Notes under the pieces: generated by a model
What the model was told of the DNA's origin: nothing
Seen by the model: the letters and a program-made list of their open reading frames with translations, nothing else
The model's database searches: none
Shown here: one piece after another, positions 24,100-34,075 of the stretch
Layout: each line of letters begins with the position of its first letter
How positions within the stretch are numbered: the stretch's first letter is position 1
Assembly: GCA_947624685.1 (NCBI GenBank)
Contig: CANQLJ010000012.1
Location: 1-43,604, forward strand
Direction: 5' to 3'
DNA length: 43,604 nucleotides
DNA from: Candidatus Gastranaerophilales bacterium
Lineage (GTDB): Bacteria > Cyanobacteriota > Vampirovibrionia > Gastranaerophilales > Gastranaerophilaceae
Made by a program: the position numbers and the translations under genes

Positions 24100-26490
24100 T
24101 TACGCTACCCCATCACTAAATAATTCTTTTTCAAGCTCTCTAATAGCTTGTTCATATTTTTCTTTTCCGCCAAATTCCTTTATAATCTCCATAGGAGTAC
24201 CAAAAGAATCAAAAGGCTGAAATCTTAATATTTCTTTGCTTTCAATTTCCATTATTCCGCTATCGGCAAATTTGTCTATTATTGCATTTAATATAGCTCT
24301 TGCTTTAGTTGAATATTTGGCAAAGTAGTTACGTTTTTTAACATTTTCTGCACGCTCTTTTCTTGAAAGCGGTGGCATATCAAAAGCAACATGGCAGATT
24401 AAATCAAAAATGCTTAAGTCTTTTCCGGTTTTTTGCTTAACCTCATCTGATAACTCAGAAAACATTACCCCTTGTTCTTCAAGTTCTTTTATAATAGCCG
24501 TCTTTTTATCTGTTTCAGACCACTTTTTAATAAAATCATTTAAAGTTGCAAATTGAGATTTTAAACTTTTCTTTGTATAATCAATTAAACTTTCTGTTAT
24601 TAATTTCCCATCATTACCATAATATTGAACACGTTCACCGACCTGAACAACCTCAATCCCGTTTACATAGAATTTTCTTGTGGGATTTTCAATCTCGACT
24701 ATATTAATATCAGGAGGGAGCTCAACAATTGTTTCATCTTGAGGAAGTTCATTAATAAGTGTTTCAACTTCTTCTTGTGTTTGTTCATCATCAGAAAACT
24801 CTTCACCCTCTTTGACTTCTTTTATTTTAACCGGTTCTCCGTCAAATTCCTTATCTTCAAAAAGTCTTGTAACACCTCTGAAATCCAGAATAGTAAAATA
24901 CCATTTGTTATAATCAGGTCTTAATCGAGTACCACGACCGATTATTTGTTTAAATTCGGTCATAGAATTAATATTACTATCTATTGCAATTAATTTACAA
25001 GTTTTAGCGTCAACTCCCGTTGACATTAACTTTGAAGTGGTTGCAATTACGGGATAAGTAATTTCAGGGTCTATAAAATTATCTAATTCTTTTTTTCCTT
25101 CGTCATTATCACCGGTAATCTGCATTATATATTTAGAATTTTCTTTAACCATATCAGGATTTTCATTCACCAAAGCCTGACGCATTCTGTTTGCGTGGTC
25201 AATATCAACACAGAATACAATGGTTTTATCATATCTGTTATTTTTCTTTAAATATTCGCTAATCCGTTTTGCAACAAGCTCAGTTCTTTCATCAACTACA
25301 ATTTTTCTATCAAAATCTTTTACGTTGAATTCTTCATTTGGTACAACATTGCCATATTTGTCAATAGTACCTTCTTTAAGTTTTAAACCGTCAAGGTCAA
25401 TGTTTATAAGTGGCCTGATTACTTTATAAGGTGCTAAAAAACCATCTTCTATTCCCTGCTTTAAAGAATATGTATATATGGGTTCTCCAAAATATTCAAT
25501 ATTTGAAACTTCTTTTGTTTCTTTAGGGGTTGCAGTTAAACCTAAATGGGTTGCAGAACTAAAATAATCTAAGACTTCTCTCCAAGCAGAATCTTCTTTT
25601 GCACTTCCTCTATGGCATTCATCTATCACAACCAAATCAAAAAAGTTAGCAGAAAACTGTTTATAAGCATCCTTATCTTCGTCATTTCCTGTTAAACCTT
25701 GATATAGTGCAAGATAGATTTCATAAGATTTATCAATCTGCCTTTTTGTAATCTTTGTCATTTTATCACCGAAAGGTGCAAAATCTTGATTTTTTGTTTG
25801 GTCTACTAAAATATTTCTATCCGCTAAAAATAATATTCTTTTTTTCTTTTTAGCTTTCCATAAACGCCAAATTATTTGAAAAGCAGTATATGTTTTTCCT
25901 GTGCCTGTAGCCATAACAAGAAGAACTCTGTCTTGACCTTTTGCAATTGCTTCAACCGCTCTATTTATAGCTATTCTTTGATAATATCTGGGTTCTTTCC
26001 CGTTAGTGTCCTTATGATAGCTTTGTGTATAAACTTCTTCAATTTCTTGTTCTTCAATGCCCTTGAATTTCTTATACTTTTCCCATAATGTTTTAGGGGA
26101 AGGAAATTCATCTAAATTTAATTCTGTTTCCTTTTTGCCTAAAACAACCGTTCTATCGTGAAATAAAAAAGCATCCCCGTTTGATGTAAATACAAAAGGA
26201 ATATCAAGAATTTCAGCATATTCTATCGCTTGTTGCATACCTGCTCCAACAGGATGGTTGTTATCTTTTGCTTCAACAATAGCGATAGGAATATTGTTTT
26301 TATAATACAATATATAGTCAGCTCTTTTCTTTTTGCCTCGAGAAACAAGTTTTCCTCTTACTATAACTTTACCTGCGGTAAATGTAACCTCTTCTCTTAT
26401 TTGTGAGTTTTTATCCCACCCTGCTTTAACAATAGCCGGTGTTATATATTTTGTACAAATATCACGTTCGGATAAATCTCTTTTATTCAT
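24100..26490 (-). CDS. hsdR: Type I restriction endonuclease subunit (EcoEI-like)
   Basis: A 796-residue HsdR. The N-terminal nuclease domain has ADYILYYKNNIPIAIVEAK, the PD-(D/E)XK core. The DEAD-type motor has MATGTGKTYTAF, VIDECHRGS, GLTATPKE and a C-terminal helicase half ending in QIIGRGTRLRPD. The C-terminal domain fits EcoEI-type subunits. It uses ATP to move DNA and cuts unmodified phage DNA. I start at ATG 26490, which has GCGAGGTC ahead; 12 further residues are possible. It is first in the hsdR-hsdM-hsdS operon. Confidence 0.95.
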   Translation of the reverse strand: MNKRDLSERDICTKYITPAIVKAGWDKNSQIREEVTFTAGKVIVRGKLVSRGKKKRADYILYYKNNIPIAIVEAKDNNHPVGAGMQQAIEYAEILDIPFVFTSNGDAFLFHDRTVVLGKKETELNLDEFPSPKTLWEKYKKFKGIEEQEIEEVYTQSYHKDTNGKEPRYYQRIAINRAVEAIAKGQDRVLLVMATGTGKTYTAFQIIWRLWKAKKKKRILFLADRNILVDQTKNQDFAPFGDKMTKITKRQIDKSYEIYLALYQGLTGNDEDKDAYKQFSANFFDLVVIDECHRGSAKEDSAWREVLDYFSSATHLGLTATPKETKEVSNIEYFGEPIYTYSLKQGIEDGFLAPYKVIRPLINIDLDGLKLKEGTIDKYGNVVPNEEFNVKDFDRKIVVDERTELVAKRISEYLKKNNRYDKTIVFCVDIDHANRMRQALVNENPDMVKENSKYIMQITGDNDEGKKELDNFIDPEITYPVIATTSKLMSTGVDAKTCKLIAIDSNINSMTEFKQIIGRGTRLRPDYNKWYFTILDFRGVTRLFEDKEFDGEPVKIKEVKEGEEFSDDEQTQEEVETLINELPQDETIVELPPDINIVEIENPTRKFYVNGIEVVQVGERVQYYGNDGKLITESLIDYTKKSLKSQFATLNDFIKKWSETDKKTAIIKELEEQGVMFSELSDEVKQKTGKDLSIFDLICHVAFDMPPLSRKERAENVKKRNYFAKYSTKARAILNAIIDKFADSGIMEIESKEILRFQPFDSFGTPMEIIKEFGGKEKYEQAIRELEKELFSDGVA

Positions 26491-26762
26491 AAAGACCTCG
26501 CAGCTACTTGAGTAATTGTAGCACAAAAACCGACATTTTATAATTTACAATTATATTAGAAATAAATATAGCTTTAGGTTATTAGTCAATATCTTTATAA
26601 TTTTCAACAAGTGCAAAGGTTGAGATGTTATTTATATCTATAATCTTGTTGTACAAATTAAACAAGAAAGACACTTTTTATCAATATCTTTTGATAATTT
26701 AACTTCAAAACCTATAATTCTCCCTAAATCACCAACAAATAAAATTGCCGTTTGGATAGAGG
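26491..26762. other. Gap with a possible gene remnant
   Basis: This gap must hold the promoter of the hsd operon, but no clear -35/-10 pair stands out. On the minus strand a short open stretch reads FVGDLGRIIGFEVKLSKDID with no start codon, probably a gene remnant. It marks the change from the island to lineage-type genes. Confidence 0.3.
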
Positions 26763-27851
26763 TTATTTTTTGTTATCCAACATTTTTTTCAATTTGTCAA
26801 TAACATCAACGATGCATTGTGGAGTTTTTTGACCTTGATTCATGAATTTATTTACATAACTAAAATTTATCAAATATTTATCAAGAAATGAGATATATTC
26901 TTTTTTACCTGCCGTGGTTAATAGTTCAACCAAAGCTTCCGTGAATTCACCTGTTTTATCATCGGGGATTTTTTCAAGCAAACATCTTATTAATTTATCG
27001 TATTCATGCTCGGTAAATACATCTTCACGCAGTTTCGTCAATGTTTTTAATATTTCTGTACTGCCACTATATGATAATTGATAACAATCTCTTGTTAAAT
27101 ATTCATAAACGCAAAAGTCATCGCCTTTTTTACCTAATTTATCAACAACTTTATTTAAAGCCAAAATAACATCTTCATTTCGATTATTCCAAACATAATA
27201 ATTAATTTTTTCAATATCTGAATTTTCACCGTATTGAGATAATTTATCAAGAGCATCCGTTATTTCTTCTTTCTGAACTTTTTCATTATTAATGTGATTT
27301 AATAAGGTAGCACAATATTGTTGTTTTTCTTCAATGGTAGGATTAGCACCAAATGTCGGCTCCGGTACTTTTATTATATCTGCCGCTTTTGGATTATTTA
27401 TAACACCTGATAAGCTATCAGAAGCATCTTTAGGATGCGCATCAGATGCTAAAGAAGGCGCAGCAGGCGGGGTTTTAGAATTTGAAATACTGCCGGTTGG
27501 TGGTGGAGTTGTTGAAGTTGGTGGAGTTGGCGGTTCGGGGGACTTTTTTTTGTTAAACAAACCGGATAAAGCACTTCCTATTTGTTTTCTTTTTACAAAT
27601 GCAACAATAGCTAAAGCTATTGTTGCAACTATTGCACCTATTTTAAATATTTTCTTTTTATCGATTTTTTTATTAAGATTTTTACCGCTATTGGTATCAA
27701 TTTTAATATCTTTCTTTTCAAAAGAATCATTCCCGCAAACCATATTGGGTATAACAAAAGAATTATGAGATTTTGTTTTATCTTCAAAATTTGCAGGACT
27801 ATTTACAACATTAGATTTTACATTATTTATATAATCTTGCATTGACATCAT
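26763..27851 (-). CDS. Single-pass membrane protein with proline-rich linker
   Basis: A 362-residue protein. It has an N-terminal tag with VVNSPANFEDK, a membrane segment at about residues 70-90 (IGAIVATIALAIVAF), a proline/threonine-rich linker (PEPPTPPTSTTPPPTG), and a helical C-terminal domain of about 200 residues with HEAT-like spacing. GGGAGAAC precedes the ATG. The N-terminal tag resembles that of the next gene upstream, and both lie on the same strand. The function is unknown; the layout suggests an envelope-anchored domain. Confidence 0.65.
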   Translation of the reverse strand: MMSMQDYINNVKSNVVNSPANFEDKTKSHNSFVIPNMVCGNDSFEKKDIKIDTNSGKNLNKKIDKKKIFKIGAIVATIALAIVAFVKRKQIGSALSGLFNKKKSPEPPTPPTSTTPPPTGSISNSKTPPAAPSLASDAHPKDASDSLSGVINNPKAADIIKVPEPTFGANPTIEEKQQYCATLLNHINNEKVQKEEITDALDKLSQYGENSDIEKINYYVWNNRNEDVILALNKVVDKLGKKGDDFCVYEYLTRDCYQLSYSGSTEILKTLTKLREDVFTEHEYDKLIRCLLEKIPDDKTGEFTEALVELLTTAGKKEYISFLDKYLINFSYVNKFMNQGQKTPQCIVDVIDKLKKMLDNKK

Positions 27852-27895
27852 AGGTTCTCCCTAAACAATTAAAACATGTGAAGGTAAAAAATTGC

Positions 27896-28342
27896 CTATG
27901 CTTCTTTATATATTTTTTCAAGATATTTATCGTAAGGAAGAATTATATCTGTATTTGTTTTATTATTAACAACTTTAGAAGTTAAATATCCTGCTGTTAA
28001 TGTAACCGGTGCAAGGACCAATGATAAAATTCCCGTTGTTTTTATATCAAATTTTTGTTTATGTATCTTGCTTAATATACCGCTTGAAATAAATGCTATC
28101 GGAATTGCAGATACAGCACCGATAACACTACCCAATTTTTCATTTCGTTTTTTCTTATTGATTGCATTTTGGTATCTGTTTAATTCTTCATCATTTAAAC
28201 GCACAAAACTATCTTTAAATTCAATTCCCCAAGCATCGTTTAAAAAAACGTTGCTCAAGCGAACAACATTTTTATCTGAAGTTTTGTTTTCTACAGAATT
28301 TTGTTTAAAATTCAAAGGACTATTAACAGAATTTATCTTCAT
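27896..28342 (-). CDS. Two-pass membrane protein with lineage-type N-terminal tag
   Basis: A 148-residue protein. The N-terminus MKINSVNSPLNFKQN is a tag style seen repeatedly in this lineage, here also near 27820 and 36340. Two membrane segments (GSVIGAVSAIPIAFISSGIL and TGILSLVLAPVTLTAGYL) are joined by a short basic loop, and the C-terminus is short and charged. AAGGAGAATT precedes the ATG. No family is recognised. Confidence 0.65.
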   Translation of the reverse strand: MKINSVNSPLNFKQNSVENKTSDKNVVRLSNVFLNDAWGIEFKDSFVRLNDEELNRYQNAINKKKRNEKLGSVIGAVSAIPIAFISSGILSKIHKQKFDIKTTGILSLVLAPVTLTAGYLTSKVVNNKTNTDIILPYDKYLEKIYKEA

Positions 28343-28415
28343 ATTTAATTCTCCTTATCTTTATTTTCTAACCTAACTCTCACTTTGTCAATAACTAAAG
28401 AAAAAGGAGATTGAG

Positions 28416-28487
28416 ATGGTTTCATTGTTAAGGCACGCTGTTTTTAAAAATTTTGGTAAAAATTATTCTCTATGGCAGATTTGTTAA
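28416..28487 (+). pseudogene. Truncated copy of the 16567 gene start
   Basis: A 24-codon frame whose first 46 bases match the start of the gene at 16567 at 42 positions, with AAGGAGATTGAG as a ribosome site. The frame then diverges and stops. The copies are in the same direction and flank the AbiH/RT/R-M island plus two lineage-type genes. Confidence 0.55.
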
Positions 28488-28559
28488 GAAATAAAATTTC
28501 GGATTTTTATTCGATTTGCCATAAAAATTATTTTCCATATTTACCTTATCGGTCATTAA

Positions 28560-31500
28560 TCATTCTCCTTTTTTGGCAATTATAATACTCTGTATAACAT
28601 TTTGTTTTGTTAACAGTGTATCAAGGTCATAAATTTTTATAGGCAATCCTTGATTATGCGGATTAAATAAATAATAAACACTTTGTCCCATAGAATCTGT
28701 CGTCTTTGTTAAGCTGTATGCGTGTGCGCCCATACCAAGTTGAACCGTATATTCCTTATAAAATTTATCTGTCTTTAAAAGATTAAAATCAAAATCGTCT
28801 GTTGTATAAACTTTATCTATACTTATGTTAAGTTCATTTGCTTGAGCTTTTTTCATTAACCATATATAATCACCGTTAGCTTGAGCTATATCGTCATCGG
28901 AAATTGAATTTTGATTTTTATATTGTTCAATTAACCAGTTAATAGAATCAATATAATCTTGTTTTGTGAATTCTTGTCCCTGTTTTTCCTGTTCATATTT
29001 TGTTTCTTCATAAGACTTAATATGAATATCTACATATGTTTTAGCATTATATCCTAATGTATCTAAAACATTTGCTTGGGTTCCGCCATTACCTAATAAG
29101 TATTCACCAAATGAATTATAGTGGTCTTTCTCTTGCGATGATTTAAGTCCCACAGTAGAATATAATTTTGTTTTAACGGCGTCATCAAAAGTTGTCCATT
29201 TATATTCACCATTATCTTCATATATGAATATATTTGTTCCGTTTTTCTCAATGAATTCCGTAAATTCTGCTAATTTATCGGCACTAAGAGAAGCTTGTAC
29301 CTGATTTATTTTATCTTCGACCAAATTAACGCTATAAGTGTATTCTAACATTCTAAATCCGTCAGCACCGTCAGAATAAACATCTTTCCCTTTTTCTACA
29401 GGCATTTTTCCATTCTTAAATACACATTGACTTCTGTTAGACAAATTTACGGTAATATTACCATTAGAATCTTCACTAAACTTGCTTACAATATCTGCTC
29501 TTGTATCCGGATCACAATATAAGGACATAAATGTTTCTATTGCATAACAATCACCTAAAACTTGCTGACTTGAAGTAAATCTTTCAATAGGAGGAAATAA
29601 CTTATAATATGTTTCTTTAGTTATACTCATCAATTGTGAACTTGTATCGGATGTTTTTATTCTGATATAATCTTCGCCTTCCACTTGGAATGTATCACCA
29701 ATATTTACGGAAGAAATACCATTTTGTTCATTTTTAAATGCAGGGGTATATGCTTGAGCTAACTCTGTTTGAAGATGAGTTTTATCCGTATTTTGTGCAA
29801 TTGTATCATATAAAATATCTATATCTTTTTTTAAATTTTCAGATAATGTCCATTTATTTGTACTGTCATACTCGGAATCATCAAATAATTCTACACTCCC
29901 CAAATTATCAAGCACTCTTATAGCACTTGGATTAATTGAACCTGATTCTATCAGTTCTAATAAAGTTTGAATATAGCTTGCTTCAACACTTGCAGGATTT
30001 ACACTTAACAGTTCTTTTATATTTGAGTATAATGTTTTATTCATTTCTTCTAATGACAAACCTTCAAAAAAATTCTCGGTCATTTTATCTGAAAATTCAC
30101 CAAGCCCTAATATGCTTTTACCGTCAGGTGTTTTTAAATTTTTAAAATACTTAAATGCATCTAAGTATTCTTCGGGAGTATAATATTTACTATCTTGATA
30201 ATTTTCTAAATAAAATTTTATATCATCTGCTGACATTTTCATAATTTTATTTGATAAATCAGTATTTAAAGAAAGCATACCATATTTTACTATATCCGAA
30301 GGGTTTATTAATGTTTTTTGTGATATGAAGGAAATATTTGATAACAGATTTTCCCAATCACAATCTTTAAAACATTCTACAGACAAGCCATTTTTACTAA
30401 TTCCATTAGTTATATCCAGAAGCATATCTATTGTTTGATCATCAATTCCCGCATCACTCAAAATATCATTAAAGTAATCCTGCCCTAATGTACTGCTATA
30501 TGCGTAATTAAAGCCAAGAGAACCTTTATATCCCGTAACTTTTTCTATATTTTCATATGTTACAATTTCGTTTTTTATTAATTGAGCAAGGATATAAGCT
30601 CTACCTGTATCGGCATGATTGCTAAGTCCGGTAAATTCGGTATACATAGCAGGGTCAATATATTCTCCCGCTTCAATAATATCTAATACGGCTTGTTGAG
30701 AAAACTTAATACCAAAATCTTCTAATCTGCTGCAGGCTAAATCAATTATTTTTGAAAAATCTTTACATAATTTATTTATATCACGGTTTTGAGATAACCA
30801 TTCAAAATCTTCATTTTTTTCTAATATTTTTAAAACGACAGATTCAAGTTCTTCTGTTGTCATTATCGAAGAAGAAATTTGAGCGGAGTTATTTTGCGCA
30901 TTCGCTGTTTGGCAAGATGCAATCCCCGCAGCAGCATTAGCGCAGATAATAGCGTCTTGTGCCTGTGCTTGAACATTTGCTATTTGAGTTTGCGAAGCAG
31001 CAAATTGTGCTAAAGTTGTATCAACAACCATATCCGTATTTTGTGAATTAGGATTTACAAGCTGAACATCTGTATCATTTTGGGCATTAGCTAAAGCGCT
31101 TTCTTTCGTTATTGGTGTTTCTTGATTTAACTGAGAAGTATTAATCGTATTTTCGCTAAACTCTGCCGTTATTGTATCATTATTAACGTTGGGGTTTGTA
31201 ATGTTATCCCCATTTACCATGCCGGAGCCAAGATAATAGGAGTTATCAGCCCAATCGTGCAAAGTAATATCTGCTCTATAGTTATCACTTGGTATTTGTG
31301 TAAATACTTCCATTCCGTCTTGGCTTCCCAAAGATTGAATGTTGGGTATGTTGGTATAACTTATTCTAATGGTTCTTGTTGTATCATATATTTTCCCATT
31401 CAGTGAAGCAGGAGCGTCATATTGAGTTAAACCCCGTTCATTATTAGCTGAATCATATATTTTAGCCATATCTGATGCGGAAATATCCGTTGCTAATACA

Positions 31501-32924
31501 TTTCCATTTTTATCAAGATAATTAGTATATTTCATCCCGTCTTCATTTGTACCTTTTTCGGTTTTCACCGTACCCTCAGGTTTAGGAGTCCCCGCAGCTA
31601 AATGTAGCGCTTCAAATGCAACACCGCCTATAAAACCTGATAATATAGCAGTGCCAAGATTTTCGGCGGAAGCATTCAACCATTCATCAAAAGTGGCTTC
31701 TTTGCCGTCAAGAGCACAAGTTAAAAGATAATTAGCGCCCCCGCCGACAGCCGCAGCCGACATGCCTGCAGAACCTCCGGTTAATCCAGAGGAAATTAAT
31801 CTGCCTATTATTTGACTTTGAGCTGTTGTACCCGAGGTTAATACCGGTCTGATTGCGGATGAAGCTCCAAAAGCAGCTGCTCCTGCAACTGCTGATGAAG
31901 CCGTTGATACAACAGCGGTTTTCCCTAAATCTTTCCAAGAAAAATCCACATCATCATTAAACACAGCTTCCGTTAGATAGTTACCGATACCGATTCCGTC
32001 TCCTATGATTAATGATGTTGTTTCGCTTGCAGCAAGTCCTGCAACGGTTTTACCTGCGGTTTTACCTAAAGCAGCACCGACAGCTTTACCTGCACCCATA
32101 CCAACTGCGCTAAATGTTGAATTAATTACTCCGTTAGCAACATCGCGTATACCTTCTTCAAAGGAGTAGCCGTCTTTTTCCGTCATTCCGTCTATTACTT
32201 GCGGAACCATATAAGCTGCCGTACCTGCTGCCGTTAATGTTCCAATGGCTGCAGCGGATGCGCCTAAACTTAAACCTCCCGTAAACGGGGCCGAAACTAT
32301 ACCTGCGGCAATAAGACCCGTTACCGCCAAACCTGAAGTAATACCTGAGATAACATTAGTAGATTGTTTTTGACCTTGCGCATATTTCGATACGCTTTCG
32401 ATAATTTCGGAATTTGATAAATCAACCTTACCGTTAATTAAGTTATTAAGTTCTTCATCATTAAGTTCATTACCCGTAACGGATTTATAGACATCATATA
32501 TTTTTGAAGAATCTTTTTTAAGTTCTTCAATTTGTTTTTTCAAGTCATTAATTTGTTCTTTAACTTTGTCTGAACCAGCACCTATTCCTGTTTTATTTTT
32601 AAACCAGTCCCAGCCTTTTGCAATAATACCGTTATTTTCCTTAACTGTCGTAAATTGTTCTTCATAACCTAATACAAGACTTTCAAGATAGTTTGTTAAT
32701 TGTTGTGTTAAATCTGATTCGATTGAGGGAGTTTGCATTTTCGAATCATCTAAATCATTTTCTTTATACAAATCTAAACTTTCAGGTGAAATTGTATCGG
32801 AGCTTTTGTCGTTGACAGGCGCATTTTCAAAAATGGATAATTCTTCATCATTTAAACCAAGATTGGTTTGCTTTGCATCTTGTTTTGTAAATTTATAATC
32901 ATTTGAAATGCCGTCTAAAGACAT
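28560..32924 (-). CDS. Large protein with C-terminal calpain-like protease domain
   Basis: A 1454-residue protein. Residues 60-170 are charged and helical. Residues about 190-440 are glycine/alanine-rich and hydrophobic (ITSGLAVTGLIAAGIVSAPF), as in membrane-inserting or translocation regions of large toxins. Then comes a long polar region, and from about 1110 a calpain-like (C2) papain-fold protease: QQVLGDCYAIETF with Cys1126, GAHAYSL with His1401 and FNPHN with Asn1421, matching calpain's GDCW, GHAY and NPWG. No signal peptide is seen. It may be an effector or contact-dependent toxin; the target is unknown. AAAGGTGAGG precedes the ATG. Confidence 0.75.
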   Translation of the reverse strand: MSLDGISNDYKFTKQDAKQTNLGLNDEELSIFENAPVNDKSSDTISPESLDLYKENDLDDSKMQTPSIESDLTQQLTNYLESLVLGYEEQFTTVKENNGIIAKGWDWFKNKTGIGAGSDKVKEQINDLKKQIEELKKDSSKIYDVYKSVTGNELNDEELNNLINGKVDLSNSEIIESVSKYAQGQKQSTNVISGITSGLAVTGLIAAGIVSAPFTGGLSLGASAAAIGTLTAAGTAAYMVPQVIDGMTEKDGYSFEEGIRDVANGVINSTFSAVGMGAGKAVGAALGKTAGKTVAGLAASETTSLIIGDGIGIGNYLTEAVFNDDVDFSWKDLGKTAVVSTASSAVAGAAAFGASSAIRPVLTSGTTAQSQIIGRLISSGLTGGSAGMSAAAVGGGANYLLTCALDGKEATFDEWLNASAENLGTAILSGFIGGVAFEALHLAAGTPKPEGTVKTEKGTNEDGMKYTNYLDKNGNVLATDISASDMAKIYDSANNERGLTQYDAPASLNGKIYDTTRTIRISYTNIPNIQSLGSQDGMEVFTQIPSDNYRADITLHDWADNSYYLGSGMVNGDNITNPNVNNDTITAEFSENTINTSQLNQETPITKESALANAQNDTDVQLVNPNSQNTDMVVDTTLAQFAASQTQIANVQAQAQDAIICANAAAGIASCQTANAQNNSAQISSSIMTTEELESVVLKILEKNEDFEWLSQNRDINKLCKDFSKIIDLACSRLEDFGIKFSQQAVLDIIEAGEYIDPAMYTEFTGLSNHADTGRAYILAQLIKNEIVTYENIEKVTGYKGSLGFNYAYSSTLGQDYFNDILSDAGIDDQTIDMLLDITNGISKNGLSVECFKDCDWENLLSNISFISQKTLINPSDIVKYGMLSLNTDLSNKIMKMSADDIKFYLENYQDSKYYTPEEYLDAFKYFKNLKTPDGKSILGLGEFSDKMTENFFEGLSLEEMNKTLYSNIKELLSVNPASVEASYIQTLLELIESGSINPSAIRVLDNLGSVELFDDSEYDSTNKWTLSENLKKDIDILYDTIAQNTDKTHLQTELAQAYTPAFKNEQNGISSVNIGDTFQVEGEDYIRIKTSDTSSQLMSITKETYYKLFPPIERFTSSQQVLGDCYAIETFMSLYCDPDTRADIVSKFSEDSNGNITVNLSNRSQCVFKNGKMPVEKGKDVYSDGADGFRMLEYTYSVNLVEDKINQVQASLSADKLAEFTEFIEKNGTNIFIYEDNGEYKWTTFDDAVKTKLYSTVGLKSSQEKDHYNSFGEYLLGNGGTQANVLDTLGYNAKTYVDIHIKSYEETKYEQEKQGQEFTKQDYIDSINWLIEQYKNQNSISDDDIAQANGDYIWLMKKAQANELNISIDKVYTTDDFDFNLLKTDKFYKEYTVQLGMGAHAYSLTKTTDSMGQSVYYLFNPHNQGLPIKIYDLDTLLTKQNVIQSIIIAKKGE

Positions 32925-33132
32925 AAATTTTCCTCACCTTTCTTACCTTTTGGTTTTTATTTAATATCGGCACGACAGGCTTTCTTCTTTATTTTTTGTT
33001 ACATTTTTTAATATTAAAACAATTAGAATATAAAAAGTTTGTTGATGTTGGTTTATGATTATTTTTATATTAAAATTATCAAGCACTTTGAATTTGATGA
33101 AAAAGACTAAACATACTCATTGGAGGTATAAT

Positions 33133-34056
33133 ATGAATTTTGATATTAAAAGCGATTTTAAGGATATTGTTAAAAATATTTTATCTGCAATTTATGCAAC
33201 ATCAAAAGATGAGCTATCCGATGACTATAATACATTAGTGATTCGATTTTCAAAATTTATAAGGCAAAGGGCGCTGCTTGAGCGCAAATGGACTGTCAAA
33301 ATTTCATCAAATATAAATATTCCAAATAACCTTAAAGACGGATTTGAATCCTTGGTAAATGCGCTTAAAGAAGGGGTGGGTATTTTAAGATATACTACGA
33401 CGCAAATTGATTATATAGAGCACGATGATATGATGTTGGACTGTGACGGATTCTATCATTTTCATTTAAGCAATCTTGTTCATCCCAAAAATCCAAATTT
33501 CAACCGGCGAACGGATGAGCGGGCTTTTGTATATTGTGATGCCAAAAACAGCACCGCTTATATTGTTGATATTTATAAACACGGAGCAGAAAATAACGAC
33601 ATAAAAGACAGAATAAAAAAATTATGGAAAGAATTTCCCGAAGCTTGTAAATATAGCGTTCATGAAGGCAAATTGCTTGTGAATTTTGATGATAAAGATG
33701 TTATGGAATTAAGAAAAAACCAAATTAACGCAGGGATACAACTGGATGAAAATCATTATTATATGCCGCCTTTTGGCATAACTACCGCCGCAACATCAAC
33801 ATTAGATACATTTTTCCTTATGCAAATCAACAAAGCATTAGATAATATTGAACAACTGGTACGAAAAGAAATTTTACCCAATATGAAAGATGAAAATATA
33901 ACGGATATAAAAATTTATAATACCAATTTTGCTATTTGTTTAAAATTTTTATCAGATTCAAAAACAAAATTAGATATGGTATTATTTAATGATATGTGTG
34001 AATTGCTGCAACCCGCTTCGACATTACAAATACGCTCTATTGCGCACCAAGAGTGA
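33133..34056 (+). CDS. Hypothetical 307-residue protein
   Basis: A 307-residue cytoplasmic protein. I start at ATG 33133, which has TTGGAGGTATAAT ahead; a frame with 26 more residues upstream has no ribosome site. The middle has DGFYHFHLSNLV and RTDERAFVYCDAKNSTAYIV, suggesting a beta-rich core with conserved histidines. The C-terminus is helical. It lies alone on the plus strand between the large protease-like gene and the phosphoesterase gene. The histidine pair could bind metal, but no family is recognised. Confidence 0.6.
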   Translation: MNFDIKSDFKDIVKNILSAIYATSKDELSDDYNTLVIRFSKFIRQRALLERKWTVKISSNINIPNNLKDGFESLVNALKEGVGILRYTTTQIDYIEHDDMMLDCDGFYHFHLSNLVHPKNPNFNRRTDERAFVYCDAKNSTAYIVDIYKHGAENNDIKDRIKKLWKEFPEACKYSVHEGKLLVNFDDKDVMELRKNQINAGIQLDENHYYMPPFGITTAATSTLDTFFLMQINKALDNIEQLVRKEILPNMKDENITDIKIYNTNFAICLKFLSDSKTKLDMVLFNDMCELLQPASTLQIRSIAHQE

Positions 34057-34075
34057 TGTTTTGTTTGGAAACGGT

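Noticed and set aside
31732-31938. Arg/Cys-rich small frame inside the large protease-like gene
   Set aside because: It is a shadow in another frame of a clearly coding region and lacks a ribosome site.
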